A stretch of DNA of 41,793 bases from a virus. The position numbers and the translations under genes are program-made. Position 1 is the first letter of the stretch, and every line of letters starts with the position of its first letter. The notes beneath the pieces were generated by a model. It ran no database searches. It was not told where the DNA came from and saw only the letters and a list, made by a program, of their open reading frames with translations. Below are positions 1-4,866 of this stretch, in pieces. Location: positions 1-41,793 of the IMG/VR virus record IMGVR_UViG_3300030098_000851; one strand, written 5' to 3'.

Positions 1-98
1 TGTTCACTTGATATTAAGTGAACCTTTTTATCAGGGGCTTTAACAAACGAACACAATGGTGCGGCTGTGTAATTGTTGGCGGGAATAAGGAACCACTC
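1..98. repeat. Direct repeat of the window end (copy 1)
   Basis: Bases 1-98 are identical to 41695-41792; the next base differs (g at 99, a at 41793). A gene reads in frame through the join, so this is either a circular-assembly overlap or a short terminal redundancy. The copy lies inside a coding region, which favours assembly overlap over the real packaging end. Confidence 0.9.
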
Positions 99-251
99 GC
101 GTCCCTCATCAGTCTCCCCGAAGATACCCTCACCATAAACTGATGATGCTACCATTATAGCGTTGTTGAACTCGATTAATCTCTCACGTTCGTACTCTGT
201 AAATTTCTCAGAGTGATTCTGTAAGTCAGGGAATGGGATAACGTTATGCAT
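1..251 (-). CDS. Hypothetical protein, N-terminal part (continues at 41694 across the circular join)
   Basis: The ATG at 251-249 follows a good Shine-Dalgarno (AAGGAG, five bases upstream), and the frame is open to base 1. Base 1 is equivalent to 41695, and the frame continues from 41694 to a TGA at 41565, giving 126 residues in all. The N-terminus reads MHNVIPFPDLQNHSEKF, followed by a region rich in Glu, Arg and Phe. I recognise no family and see no membrane segment. The gene lies between the XRE regulator (12 bases upstream) and the integrase, whose ATG overlaps its stop, so it belongs to the lysogeny operon. An excision or regulatory role is possible only by position. Confidence 0.8.
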   Translation of the reverse strand, partial: MHNVIPFPDLQNHSEKFTEYERERLIEFNNAIMVASSVYGEGIFGETDEGREWFLIPANNYTAAPLCSFVKAPDKKVHLISSE

Positions 252-262
252 TCAATCTCCTT

Positions 263-556
263 TCAGCCATATAACGCCTCAAACATATGCGGGTCATAGT
301 GTCTGAGCAAAGTCTTGGCGAACTCCTGTCTTGGTACTTCAAGTACCTTGGCCCATAGCTCCATCGACTCAGGTGGTACACGTGCCGCACCTGATTCAAC
401 TTGCGATATGAACGTGTAGTAATCGAAGTTAAGTTTCATAGCTAACTCACGCTGAGTTAGCTCCATGTTCTCCCTTAGTCTCCTAACATAGAGACCAGCT
501 TCTTTTCTCCTAGCAGCGGCAGCTTCTCCTTGCTGCTTATACTTTGTGTTTGCCAT
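263..556 (-). CDS. XRE-family helix-turn-helix regulator, candidate lysogeny repressor
   Basis: This is a 97-residue DNA-binding protein. Residues about 27-72 form an XRE/Cro-like domain: LRENMELTQRELAMKLNF, then a recognition-helix region (TFISQVESGAARVP) and a fourth helix (MELWAKVLEVP). The N-terminal 20 residues are basic and Ala-rich. No peptidase or dimerization domain follows, so it is a single-domain repressor or Cro-like protein. The ATG at 556 has a strong Shine-Dalgarno (AAAGGAG). It is the second gene of a lysogeny operon that continues through an unknown gene to the integrase. A GTACAGT box lies about 80 bases upstream and may be its operator. Family is clear; the repressor role is inferred from context. 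Confidence 0.85.
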   Translation of the reverse strand: MANTKYKQQGEAAAARRKEAGLYVRRLRENMELTQRELAMKLNFDYYTFISQVESGAARVPPESMELWAKVLEVPRQEFAKTLLRHYDPHMFEALYG

Positions 557-632
557 AGAGTTTCTCTCCTTTCCAAACTGTCTGGCATGTGTACATAGTT
601 TTTATTGTTATACAAGCACTAAATATCATACT

Positions 633-639
633 ACTGTAC
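633..639 (-). promoter_or_regulatory. GTACAGT box upstream of the XRE regulator
   Basis: On the minus strand the site reads ATGTACAGTAGTATGATA, matching the box found upstream of other transcription units. TTGACC lies just upstream and could be a host -35 element. A second TGTACA hexamer lies near 590. It could be an operator of the XRE protein or a promoter element. Confidence 0.4.
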
Positions 640-659
640 ATTGGTCAACATAAGCATGA

Positions 660-749
660 CTAAAAGTCATCATCCAGTAGTCTCGATATGATAAATAGCG
701 GAGGTAGGATCACGAAGAATATCAACGTGATGACATCGAGTATCTCCAT
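660..749 (-). CDS. Small single-span membrane peptide
   Basis: This is a 29-residue reading frame starting at the ATG at 749, with a strong Shine-Dalgarno (ATAGGAGAACGT before the ATG). Residues 4-23 are almost entirely hydrophobic (Leu, Ile, Val, Phe, with two Pro), and the end is acidic (LLDDDF), so it should be a single membrane span with a short charged tail. It stands alone between the hairpin at 837-882 and the XRE promoter region. It has no recognised family. A role in lysogeny or superinfection exclusion would be a guess from position. Confidence 0.6.
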   Translation of the reverse strand: MEILDVITLIFFVILPPLFIISRLLDDDF

Positions 750-771
750 ACGTTCTCCTATAGTTATCGTG

Positions 772-821
772 TGTCTAACTTGTGTTTGTTATTCTTATTA
801 TAACTAATCTTTTGTTAGACA
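772..821. promoter_or_regulatory. Inverted repeat flanking a TATAAT, candidate promoter/operator
   Basis: TGTCTAAC at 772-779 is repeated inverted at 814-821 (GTTAGACA), 34 bases apart. Between them the minus strand has a perfect TATAAT (802 to 797) that could be the -10 for the 660-749 gene and the lysogeny operon. I could not find a convincing -35. The pairing of half-sites around a -10 suggests repressor control. Confidence 0.4.
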
Positions 822-836
822 TATGTTATCTACAAT

Positions 837-882
837 AGGGGGAATCAAATGCATGAACCATGAACGACACTTGATTCCCCCT
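837..882. terminator. Long hairpin at the end of the early block
   Basis: A perfect 12-bp inverted repeat (AGGGGGAATCAA at 837-848 and its complement at 871-882) encloses a 22-base spacer. It lies immediately after the stop of the last early gene, so it may end or attenuate the early transcript. On the plus strand it is followed by TTTT; on the minus strand there is no real T run, so simple intrinsic termination in the direction of the genes is uncertain. Confidence 0.45.
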
Positions 883-883
883 T

Positions 884-1129
884 TTAGACGACACCTTTGA
901 AGGTATCGAACTGACTTGGTTTGTCTTCTTTTCGATTGCGTCTCCAGTACCTCAACATTGTGTCTTTAATAAGACACCATTTCTTCATCGATAAGCGTAC
1001 CTTGTGTGAACATGAGCGTGATCTCAGGTACACCCATTTTCTACCGATTGTGACTGAACATAGTCTCCAGCCACAACCAATAGCTGGAACCTCGTTGCCA
1101 AGGTACAACCAGTGGTTTGTCGTCTTCAC
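884..1129 (-). CDS. Hypothetical basic early protein
   Basis: This 81-residue protein has a high content of Trp, Arg, Lys and Cys. The middle part, with GNEVPAIGCGWRL and TIGRKWVYLRSR, has the look of a small nucleic-acid-binding beta fold, but I do not recognise a family. Its ATG overlaps the stop of the upstream zinc-ribbon gene (ATGA at 1126-1129), which supports the start and the gene. It is the last gene of the early block, ending two bases past a long inverted repeat. Confidence 0.6.
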   Translation of the reverse strand: MKTTNHWLYLGNEVPAIGCGWRLCSVTIGRKWVYLRSRSCSHKVRLSMKKWCLIKDTMLRYWRRNRKEDKPSQFDTFKGVV

Positions 1130-1296
1130 TCGCCGTACCTCTCAGCCATTTTCTCGTCAGGCCCAACGAGTTCGTGTGTCTGAATGTGTCTCCACTCCCA
1201 ACCACAAGCAGCGCAGTACTTGATGTCTGTCCTGTCAATTGAGTACAGGTATTCCATCAAGCCTCCGCATGAGGGGCATGTGCTATACTTATTCAT
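1126..1296 (-). CDS. Small zinc-ribbon protein
   Basis: I choose the ATG at 1296, which overlaps the stop of the upstream gene as ATGA, giving 56 residues. Earlier in-frame ATGs at 1302 and 1338 are possible. Two cysteine pairs, CPSCGG near residue 7 and CAACGWEW near residue 28, form a classic zinc ribbon; an acidic tail follows. Such tiny ribbons in phages are usually nucleic-acid or protein adaptors, but no specific partner is known here. Its stop overlaps the next gene's start, so the three genes are likely translated together. Confidence 0.65.
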   Translation of the reverse strand: MNKYSTCPSCGGLMEYLYSIDRTDIKYCAACGWEWRHIQTHELVGPDEKMAERYGE

Positions 1297-1547
1297 GCCC
1301 ATGATCCGATAGGCCCGTGGTTTAATCCAATAGTCCAATCGGTGCCATGTTCCTGATTGTATTCCGCTAGGCTTTGTTGTTCTGGTGCTAGGAAGAATAG
1401 GTTAGCCTCGTTATCTCTCCAGTTACCTTCATAAGTAAACGAAACACCATCAACGAAGCCTCGACGTTCATGTTCATTATCAAAGTAAAAGTATTCGGCA
1501 TATTCCCAGTTGGGATTGATGATTATTAATTCACATTTGTTTTTCAT
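1293..1547 (-). CDS. Hypothetical acidic early protein
   Basis: This 84-residue protein is rich in aromatic and acidic residues (for example NWEYAEYFYFDNEHERRGF), with no membrane segment and no known motif that I can name. The start at 1547 is set by a conserved leader, CGGAGAACCACTG directly before the ATG, shared with neighbouring early genes. Its TGA overlaps the ATG of the zinc-ribbon gene. Acidic small proteins in this position in T7-like phages often inhibit host enzymes; that is only an analogy. Confidence 0.7.
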   Translation of the reverse strand: MKNKCELIIINPNWEYAEYFYFDNEHERRGFVDGVSFTYEGNWRDNEANLFFLAPEQQSLAEYNQEHGTDWTIGLNHGPIGSWA

Positions 1548-1551
1548 CAGT

Positions 1552-1565
1552 GGTTCTCCGTTGTG
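1552..1565 (-). promoter_or_regulatory. Conserved early leader / RBS copy 1
   Basis: The minus strand reads CACAACGGAGAACC immediately before the ATG at 1547. The core CGGAG is the Shine-Dalgarno. The same 14 bases occur before four other early genes, with one change before a sixth. Confidence 0.75.
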
Positions 1566-1580
1566 GTTTTGGTGTAGTCT

Positions 1581-1919
1581 CTAGTCAATAGGAAGCCAGT
1601 ACTCCTCGTCGTTGTAGTATTGCTTGATGCTTTCAATCTTGTGTAGCATCGTGAGTAGGTCACGATAGTCAGACAATGTAAAAGGCATCCACATGTCACC
1701 GTCGCACTCATAGAGTGTCGTTCGTAACGCACTTGCCTTAGTACCCATCTCATTGAAGAGATTTTTGACATCTCCGTAGACAGGTATGCGTTTCTTAGTC
1801 TTGTGATCGTAGTTACAATCAACGATCATTTCGTGACCGAGTGTCGAAAGTTTAGCGTCGAGTTGTGCGCTGGTCTTCGGTTGCTTTGTTCCGGTTTTGA
1901 TTGGAAACTTTTTAGTCAT
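1581..1919 (-). CDS. Hypothetical early protein
   Basis: This is a 112-residue soluble protein. The N-terminal third is basic (TKKFPIKTGTKQPKTSAQ) and the C-terminal half is mixed, with acidic and aromatic residues (FTLSDYRDLLTMLHKIESIKQYYNDEEYW). I recognise no family. Translation starts at 1919 after the repeated CGGAGAACCACA leader. There is a 33-base gap to the next gene, which holds that gene's own leader, so each of these genes has its own strong initiation site rather than being coupled. Confidence 0.65.
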   Translation of the reverse strand: MTKKFPIKTGTKQPKTSAQLDAKLSTLGHEMIVDCNYDHKTKKRIPVYGDVKNLFNEMGTKASALRTTLYECDGDMWMPFTLSDYRDLLTMLHKIESIKQYYNDEEYWLPID

Positions 1920-1926
1920 AGCGTGT

Positions 1927-1940
1927 GGTTCTCCGTTGTG
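1927..1940 (-). promoter_or_regulatory. Conserved early leader / RBS copy 2
   Basis: CACAACGGAGAACC on the minus strand, seven bases before the ATG at 1919. It is identical to copy 1. Confidence 0.75.
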
Positions 1941-1954
1941 TCGTTGAAGTATTC

Positions 1955-2233
1955 TTATAGATTCCAGCAGCCAACAGCCTTCGCGCCTTCACGAATGTAT
2001 TCTTTGGCCTCTTGTCTGCTAACTCGCCTATGATCTCTCGCGCCAAAGCCTATACCCTTGTCGTATAGAGCTTCACATATTGTATCTATCGGTGTGGACT
2101 TTGCTCTGATCAGCGAGGCGTTATCGTACCACGCCAGCACCTCATCTGCGTATCTCAGAAAATCCATACGATCATCGAAGGCAGTAATATGTTTAATGCC
2201 TCTGCCATGCTCATTCGTTGCTATGTAGATCAT
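1955..2233 (-). CDS. Hypothetical early protein
   Basis: This 92-residue soluble protein begins MIYIATNEHGRGIKHI and has a probable helical region around residues 20-60 (FLRYADEVLAWYDNASLIRAK in parts), then a basic segment with RDHRRVSRQEAKEYI. No family is recognised. The start at 2233 follows the repeated leader, here ending in GAACCGAAGC. It belongs to the same series of independently initiated early genes. Confidence 0.65.
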   Translation of the reverse strand: MIYIATNEHGRGIKHITAFDDRMDFLRYADEVLAWYDNASLIRAKSTPIDTICEALYDKGIGFGARDHRRVSRQEAKEYIREGAKAVGCWNL

Positions 2234-2238
2234 GCTTC

Positions 2239-2252
2239 GGTTCTCCGTTGTG
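2239..2252 (-). promoter_or_regulatory. Conserved early leader / RBS copy 3
   Basis: CACAACGGAGAACC on the minus strand, five bases before the ATG at 2233. It is identical to copy 1. Confidence 0.75.
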
Positions 2253-2266
2253 TCGTTGCGTTATGT

Positions 2267-2440
2267 TTACGCCTTGAAATCGTAACGTATCTTGGGATCG
2301 TCCAAGGCATCCGCATCCCATGATTCATAGGCTGCTATCATGCGCGGCCTGTTGATCTCTTCATCCACTGGTTTGACCATGATGTTATGACCATTCCAGA
2401 TTCCGTATTCCCAATCGGGTTTTACTTGTGGTGTACGCAT
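2267..2440 (-). CDS. Small hypothetical early protein
   Basis: This reading frame of 57 residues runs from the ATG at 2440 to a TAA at 2267-2269. It begins MRTPQVKPDWEYGIWNGHNI and ends in an acidic stretch with WDADALDDPKIRYDF. It has no recognisable domain. I call it a gene because the conserved leader CGGAGAACCACT stands directly before its ATG, exactly as for its neighbours, and the composition is normal for a soluble protein. Confidence 0.65.
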   Translation of the reverse strand: MRTPQVKPDWEYGIWNGHNIMVKPVDEEINRPRMIAAYESWDADALDDPKIRYDFKA

Positions 2441-2443
2441 AGT

Positions 2444-2457
2444 GGTTCTCCGTTGTG
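2444..2457 (-). promoter_or_regulatory. Conserved early leader / RBS copy 4
   Basis: CACAACGGAGAACC on the minus strand, three bases before the ATG at 2440. It is identical to copy 1. Confidence 0.75.
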
Positions 2458-2633
2458 TGAATTATGTTCTGGTGAGAGGACACGATTTCAAACCCGAGTT
2501 CGGTACTCACGCACCTCTCTAACGGCCCCAGTAGCCGACACTTAACAATGTGAGTCCTTTGTTTGTGAGTGCTACCTCACTTCTCATCATCGCAGTGGGT
2601 CTGCTGACTAGTCCCTGCTACAGGACACGTCTT
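2458..2633. other. Intergenic stretch without a clear gene
   Basis: About 175 bases between two leader-driven genes. It contains an 8-base direct repeat (AGGACACG at 2477-2484 and 2622-2629) and several GTGAG/CTCAC pairs that could fold. I see no tRNA, no convincing terminator with a T run, and only a 23-codon reading frame without a good Shine-Dalgarno. A small structured RNA is possible but not supported. Confidence 0.4.
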
Positions 2634-2816
2634 TCACAGCATCCCCATGTCACAGAGGATGCTGAATTCTTCATGCGTTAGGTCACGTGCTTTGAGACGC
2701 ACAGTGTTGCCTACGATCCCGCATATCTCATGCGTACCTGATGAGATCTTTTCGATGTCATCTTTGGTAAGTATGAAACTTGTCTTGCTGTATGAGTCTG
2801 GCAATTTGTTAGCCAT
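2634..2816 (-). CDS. Small hypothetical early protein
   Basis: This 60-residue soluble protein has a start at 2816 fixed by the repeated leader (CGGAGAACCACTAAC before the ATG). The sequence contains LTKDDIEKISSGTHEI and ends in LTHEEFSILCDMGML, which suggests two helices around a short beta region. No family is recognised. A GTACAGT box lies 20-odd bases upstream of its start codon, so it may head a transcription unit. Confidence 0.65.
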   Translation of the reverse strand: MANKLPDSYSKTSFILTKDDIEKISSGTHEICGIVGNTVRLKARDLTHEEFSILCDMGML

Positions 2817-2822
2817 GTTAGT

Positions 2823-2836
2823 GGTTCTCCGTTGTG
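2823..2836 (-). promoter_or_regulatory. Conserved early leader / RBS copy 5
   Basis: CACAACGGAGAACC on the minus strand before the ATG at 2816. It follows a GTACAGT box at a fixed distance, as copy 6 does. Confidence 0.75.
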
Positions 2837-2841
2837 ATTCT

Positions 2842-2848
2842 ACTGTAC
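2842..2848 (-). promoter_or_regulatory. GTACAGT box
   Basis: The minus strand reads AAGTACAGTAGAATCACAAC, running straight into leader copy 5. The unit GTACAGTRGAAWCAYAACGG is shared with the site at 3535. It may be a phage polymerase promoter, a host promoter element or an operator. Confidence 0.45.
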
Positions 2849-2855
2849 TTAATGG

Positions 2856-3491
2856 TCAAGCGGATTTCTTATCGTATCTTTTAGGATACGCTATGTTGCT
2901 GACCTCTGGGTTCCAACACGCACGACACGGGCCGCAATTGTATGACCCTGTCTCTTCTTTAACTTTATGAGCTACACATTGATAGCCTGTATTGCTTGGA
3001 CTATCATCATGCGTAAACGTGGTGGATGTAGTGCAACCTTTTGGCACCTTGATAGGACGTGTGTCATCCTTGGGTGTCGATAGTCGCAGTGCTACATTCT
3101 TTGGTAACGTGCGCGTCTTTAGAATATTACGCCACATTACATATTCTTTTGATGGTAACCAATGCTGACACCACTGTGTGGCTTCGATAATATCTAATAT
3201 ATCGTTGCCCATTTTCTCCGACTGGATGTCACCAGAGTCGAACCATCTGAATCGATCTTCCATGCCGAGCATGGCCGTCATACGTGGTACGAAATCTTTT
3301 GATTCCATGAACGCTAGACGCTCTGCCATTGCCTTCTTAACTGATGGCATATGGTAAAAGCCACGTCGTGCGTAACACTTATGACATACTGTCCCTTCGA
3401 TCTCTGCCAGCTTACTTCCGTTCTTACATAGGAATGCGCTGATCGAGATTGACTTGCTTGGCATCTTCGATGTTTGGCTGAGTGTAACCAT
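2856..3491 (-). CDS. Gp88-like cysteine-rich early protein
   Basis: This 211-residue protein resembles the phage family usually called gene product 88. Visible hallmarks are an N-terminal cysteine cluster (CKNGSKLAEIEGTVCHKCY, residues about 22-40), a central FRWFDSGDIQS, and a C-terminal cluster with CVAHKV, CGPCRACW near residues 172-193. The spaced cysteines suggest metal binding, possibly an iron-sulfur cluster, but the biochemical role of the family is not established to my knowledge. It is the largest early protein. The leader is unusual: the CGGAGAACC copy lies about 25 bases upstream, and a second CGGAGAGTAG lies next to the ATG at 3491. A GTACAGT box precedes both. Confidence 0.75.
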   Translation of the reverse strand: MVTLSQTSKMPSKSISISAFLCKNGSKLAEIEGTVCHKCYARRGFYHMPSVKKAMAERLAFMESKDFVPRMTAMLGMEDRFRWFDSGDIQSEKMGNDILDIIEATQWCQHWLPSKEYVMWRNILKTRTLPKNVALRLSTPKDDTRPIKVPKGCTTSTTFTHDDSPSNTGYQCVAHKVKEETGSYNCGPCRACWNPEVSNIAYPKRYDKKSA

Positions 3492-3515
3492 TGTCTCTAC
3501 TCTCCGTTAGCTAGT

Positions 3516-3529
3516 GGTTCTCCGTTATG
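3516..3529 (-). promoter_or_regulatory. Conserved early leader / RBS copy 6 (variant, doubled)
   Basis: The minus strand reads CATAACGGAGAACC, one base different from the others. A second partial copy (TAACGGAGAG) lies at about 3500-3509, nearer the ATG at 3491, so this gene has two tandem Shine-Dalgarno elements. Confidence 0.65.
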
Positions 3530-3534
3530 TTTCC

Positions 3535-3541
3535 ACTGTAC
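3535..3541 (-). promoter_or_regulatory. GTACAGT box
   Basis: The minus strand reads GGTGTACAGTGGAAACATAA, directly followed by leader copy 6. A near-identical 30-base unit lies in the opposite orientation at 4189-4218. Confidence 0.45.
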
Positions 3542-3566
3542 ACCAGAGTTAAAAAAATAGCTACAA

Positions 3567-3686
3567 TTAATAGCCTCGTTCTTCTTTAAGCCAACATTTG
3601 GGACAGATTGCCCCAAGATATCGATGTAACACTGTGGCCTTGTGTTTACCACAAGTGCATGTGTCTAGGTGTTGGTATTTAACCAT
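3567..3686 (-). CDS. Tiny zinc-binding protein
   Basis: This 39-residue reading frame starts at the ATG at 3686, which overlaps the stop of the upstream gene as TAATG. It has a CTCGKH motif near residue 10 and CPKC near residue 30, so a two-knuckle zinc ribbon is likely. The rest is basic (HKATVLHRYLG, WLKEERGY). No specific family is recognised. Coupled translation with the upstream gene and the paired cysteines are the reasons to believe in it. Confidence 0.6.
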   Translation of the reverse strand: MVKYQHLDTCTCGKHKATVLHRYLGAICPKCWLKEERGY

Positions 3687-3892
3687 TACTTCACGCCAGC
3701 GATTAAGCCGTCCTTCATTGTCACGTTGGCAAAAAACTCGCGTCCTTTACCTGTGATATGTGGGCGATTAGCTCCGGTCAGCGTACCATTGGGCCGATAC
3801 TCTGGACCGAACACGCTGGTCTCGATGAAGCGCAAGGGTTTGCCTACGTTTTCCTTGAGTGCCTTCTTGCTGGGATAGTTGAATATAATCAT
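3686..3892 (-). CDS. Hypothetical small early protein
   Basis: I choose the ATG at 3892, giving 68 residues; it follows GGGGGTGGTAGA and starts right after the stop of the gene upstream. The frame is open further upstream to 4150, but that part overlaps the neighbouring gene and looks like an out-of-frame translation. The protein begins MIIFNYPSKKALKENVGKPL and contains FIETSVFGPEYRPNG and HITGKGREFFANVTM. It is basic and probably a compact beta-rich domain. No family is recognised. Confidence 0.65.
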   Translation of the reverse strand: MIIFNYPSKKALKENVGKPLRFIETSVFGPEYRPNGTLTGANRPHITGKGREFFANVTMKDGLIAGVK

Positions 3893-3893
3893 T

Positions 3894-4163
3894 CTACCAC
3901 CCCCGATTAGTCGCGAAAGAATAGCACGACACAGGGCTTTCGTATAAACCCCAGCGTTTGGTGCTATTCTTATTCTTATCGAAGTAGATTGTTCTAGTGC
4001 CGTCCTCAACAACAATAAACTTATCAGTGTATCGGATAGCACGTGGTTTATCTTCGACAGTGTCACGGATGATAGAGGCATACTGCCATATATCGTTGAA
4101 CCGTAAACCCACGGCCCGTAACACAGTGACCAAGAATAGTTTAGTCTCAAGATAGTTTATCAT
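3894..4163 (-). CDS. Hypothetical early protein
   Basis: This 89-residue protein has a start at 4163 with an AAGGAAAC Shine-Dalgarno. The N-terminal 30 residues are hydrophobic to amphipathic (MINYLETKLFLVTVLRAVGL), followed by a charged beta-type region (RYTDKFIVVEDGTRTIYFDKN). It could be membrane-associated, but no clear span is present. No family is recognised. It overlaps nothing and is followed after one base by the next gene's leader. Confidence 0.65.
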   Translation of the reverse strand: MINYLETKLFLVTVLRAVGLRFNDIWQYASIIRDTVEDKPRAIRYTDKFIVVEDGTRTIYFDKNKNSTKRWGLYESPVSCYSFATNRGW

Positions 4164-4166
4164 GGT

Positions 4167-4277
4167 TCATGTTTCCTTGTGTCTTACTGGTGTACAGTGA
4201 AAACACAACGGGAGAACCTTGCACGGATCACCAGTTTTCAATTCATCCCCCAGCATATCATGGTATCGATAGGGCAC
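4167..4277 (-). CDS. Possible small cysteine-containing first early protein
   Basis: A frame of 36 residues runs from a GTG at 4277 to a TGA just before the next gene. It reads VPYRYHDMLGDELKTGDPCK and continues with three more Cys/His residues (LCFHC), which looks like real protein. The start is unclear: ATG at 4256 (29 residues) has a G-rich stretch only downstream, GTG at 4277 has a weak site, and an ATA at 4292 sits just after GAGGAG. No family is recognised. Its 3' part coincides with an inverted copy of the early box and leader, so the case for coding is not closed. Confidence 0.4.
   Translation of the reverse strand: MPYRYHDMLGDELKTGDPCKVLPLCFHCTPVRHKET
4192..4218 (+). promoter_or_regulatory. 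Plus-strand copy of GTACAGT box and early leader
   Basis: On the plus strand GTACAGTG is followed after eight bases by CGGGAGAACC, almost the same unit as on the minus strand at 3541-3516. No reading frame longer than about 17 codons follows on the plus strand. It may be a fossil inversion or may drive an antisense transcript across the intergenic region. Confidence 0.35.
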
Positions 4278-4568
4278 GGTGACTGTCCGTATAGGCTCCT
4301 CGGTTTATTCCATCCCGAGACTGGCTCTTGCGCTCCACGCTCCACGTGGTGGTAACTATTCCTCTCGCAATTGGCCGACAGTAACTAACTGCCATTGTTA
4401 CGCCTACGTGTGGCAACCATGCTCGAGGATAGGGCAAGCCGTCCTAATCTAGATATGTTCCTTTTTCGCTGTATAGCGGCTGGTGCGCTAGATCGCTCCG
4501 CTTGTGTGATATGGTGTCTGGTGTCAAAAAATCTCCTAAGTGAATCAGTAAAAAAACATTAGCAAACT

Positions 4569-4575
4569 ACTGTAC
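4569..4575 (-). promoter_or_regulatory. GTACAGT box in the genome-end region
   Basis: The minus strand reads GGGTACAGTAGTTTGCTAAT, flanked by long T tracts. It is the first such box met by transcription entering the early block. Confidence 0.4.
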
Positions 4576-4691
4576 CCACGTCCACAAAAAAATGCACAAA
4601 ATGAAAAAAAAATGCAGGGATGTAGAAGTGTGAATCCTAAAGATTCTGACTCCGATTCGAGTCCTATTCCATGAGCAACTAACAGTTAATC

Positions 4692-4722
4692 CGCGAGCTA
4701 GGCAAGGAAAGCGCGAGCTAGG
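4692..4722. repeat. Short tandem direct repeat CGCGAGCTAGG
   Basis: The 11-mer CGCGAGCTAGG occurs at 4692-4702 and again at 4712-4722, 20 bases apart (two turns of the helix). The position between terminase and early genes makes a packaging or terminase recognition role possible. Confidence 0.6.
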
Positions 4723-4804
4723 GGTATCGTGTGTCGTCAACGTGTCTCAATCGCCACGGCCGGTAATGCGAATGAGTCGCAATCGCAAAGGGGCACGGGG
4801 GAAA

Positions 4805-4836
4805 AATTCGCCGCCGCTTCGGCGCGAAGGCGTTCA
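4805..4836 (-). terminator. Probable late-operon terminator
   Basis: On the minus strand a GC-rich foldback (CTTCG loop CGAAG, or CGCC GAAGC GGCG) is followed by GCGAATTTTTC. It lies 30-60 bases after the stop of the last late gene. The stem is imperfect, so it may be weak. Confidence 0.45.
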
Positions 4837-4866
4837 CGAATCGCTGGGGGTAAACATAGTGAAAAA

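Larger units (their letters stand above)
4278..4866. other. Long intergenic region between late and early genes, probable genome-end region
   Basis: This is the largest non-coding stretch. It lies just after the terminase genes and before the early genes, where T7-like phages have their terminal repeat and early host promoters. It holds A-tracts (4516-4521, 4550-4557, 4585-4591, 4603-4612), a GTACAGT box at 4569-4575, adjacent small hairpins at 4633-4666, an 11-base direct repeat at 4692-4722 and a GC-rich hairpin near 4805-4836. I could not identify a clear pair of host -35 and -10 elements. Small frames exist (for example 45 codons at 4395-4258) but their composition looks random. Confidence 0.55.

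Noticed and set aside
921-1223. 100-codon plus-strand frame in the early block
   Set aside because: It is antisense to two coupled minus-strand genes with cysteine motifs and overlapping starts, and has no leader.
3686-4150. 154-codon version of the gene starting at 3892
   Set aside because: The extra 86 codons overlap the upstream 89-residue gene out of frame and read as Ser/Leu/Arg-rich noise; the ATG at 3892 has a proper leader.
4258-4395. 45-codon minus-strand frame in the intergenic region
   Set aside because: Composition (many Arg, Ser, Thr, no pattern) looks random, the Shine-Dalgarno is weak and it overlaps a better small frame.
4616-4672. tRNA-like sequence with two adjacent hairpins and a CCA-like end
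   Set aside because: GAATC/GATTC and GACTC/GAGTC hairpins resemble anticodon and T arms, but the T-loop and stem do not fit tRNA numbering, the acceptor stem does not pair and no D-arm is seen.
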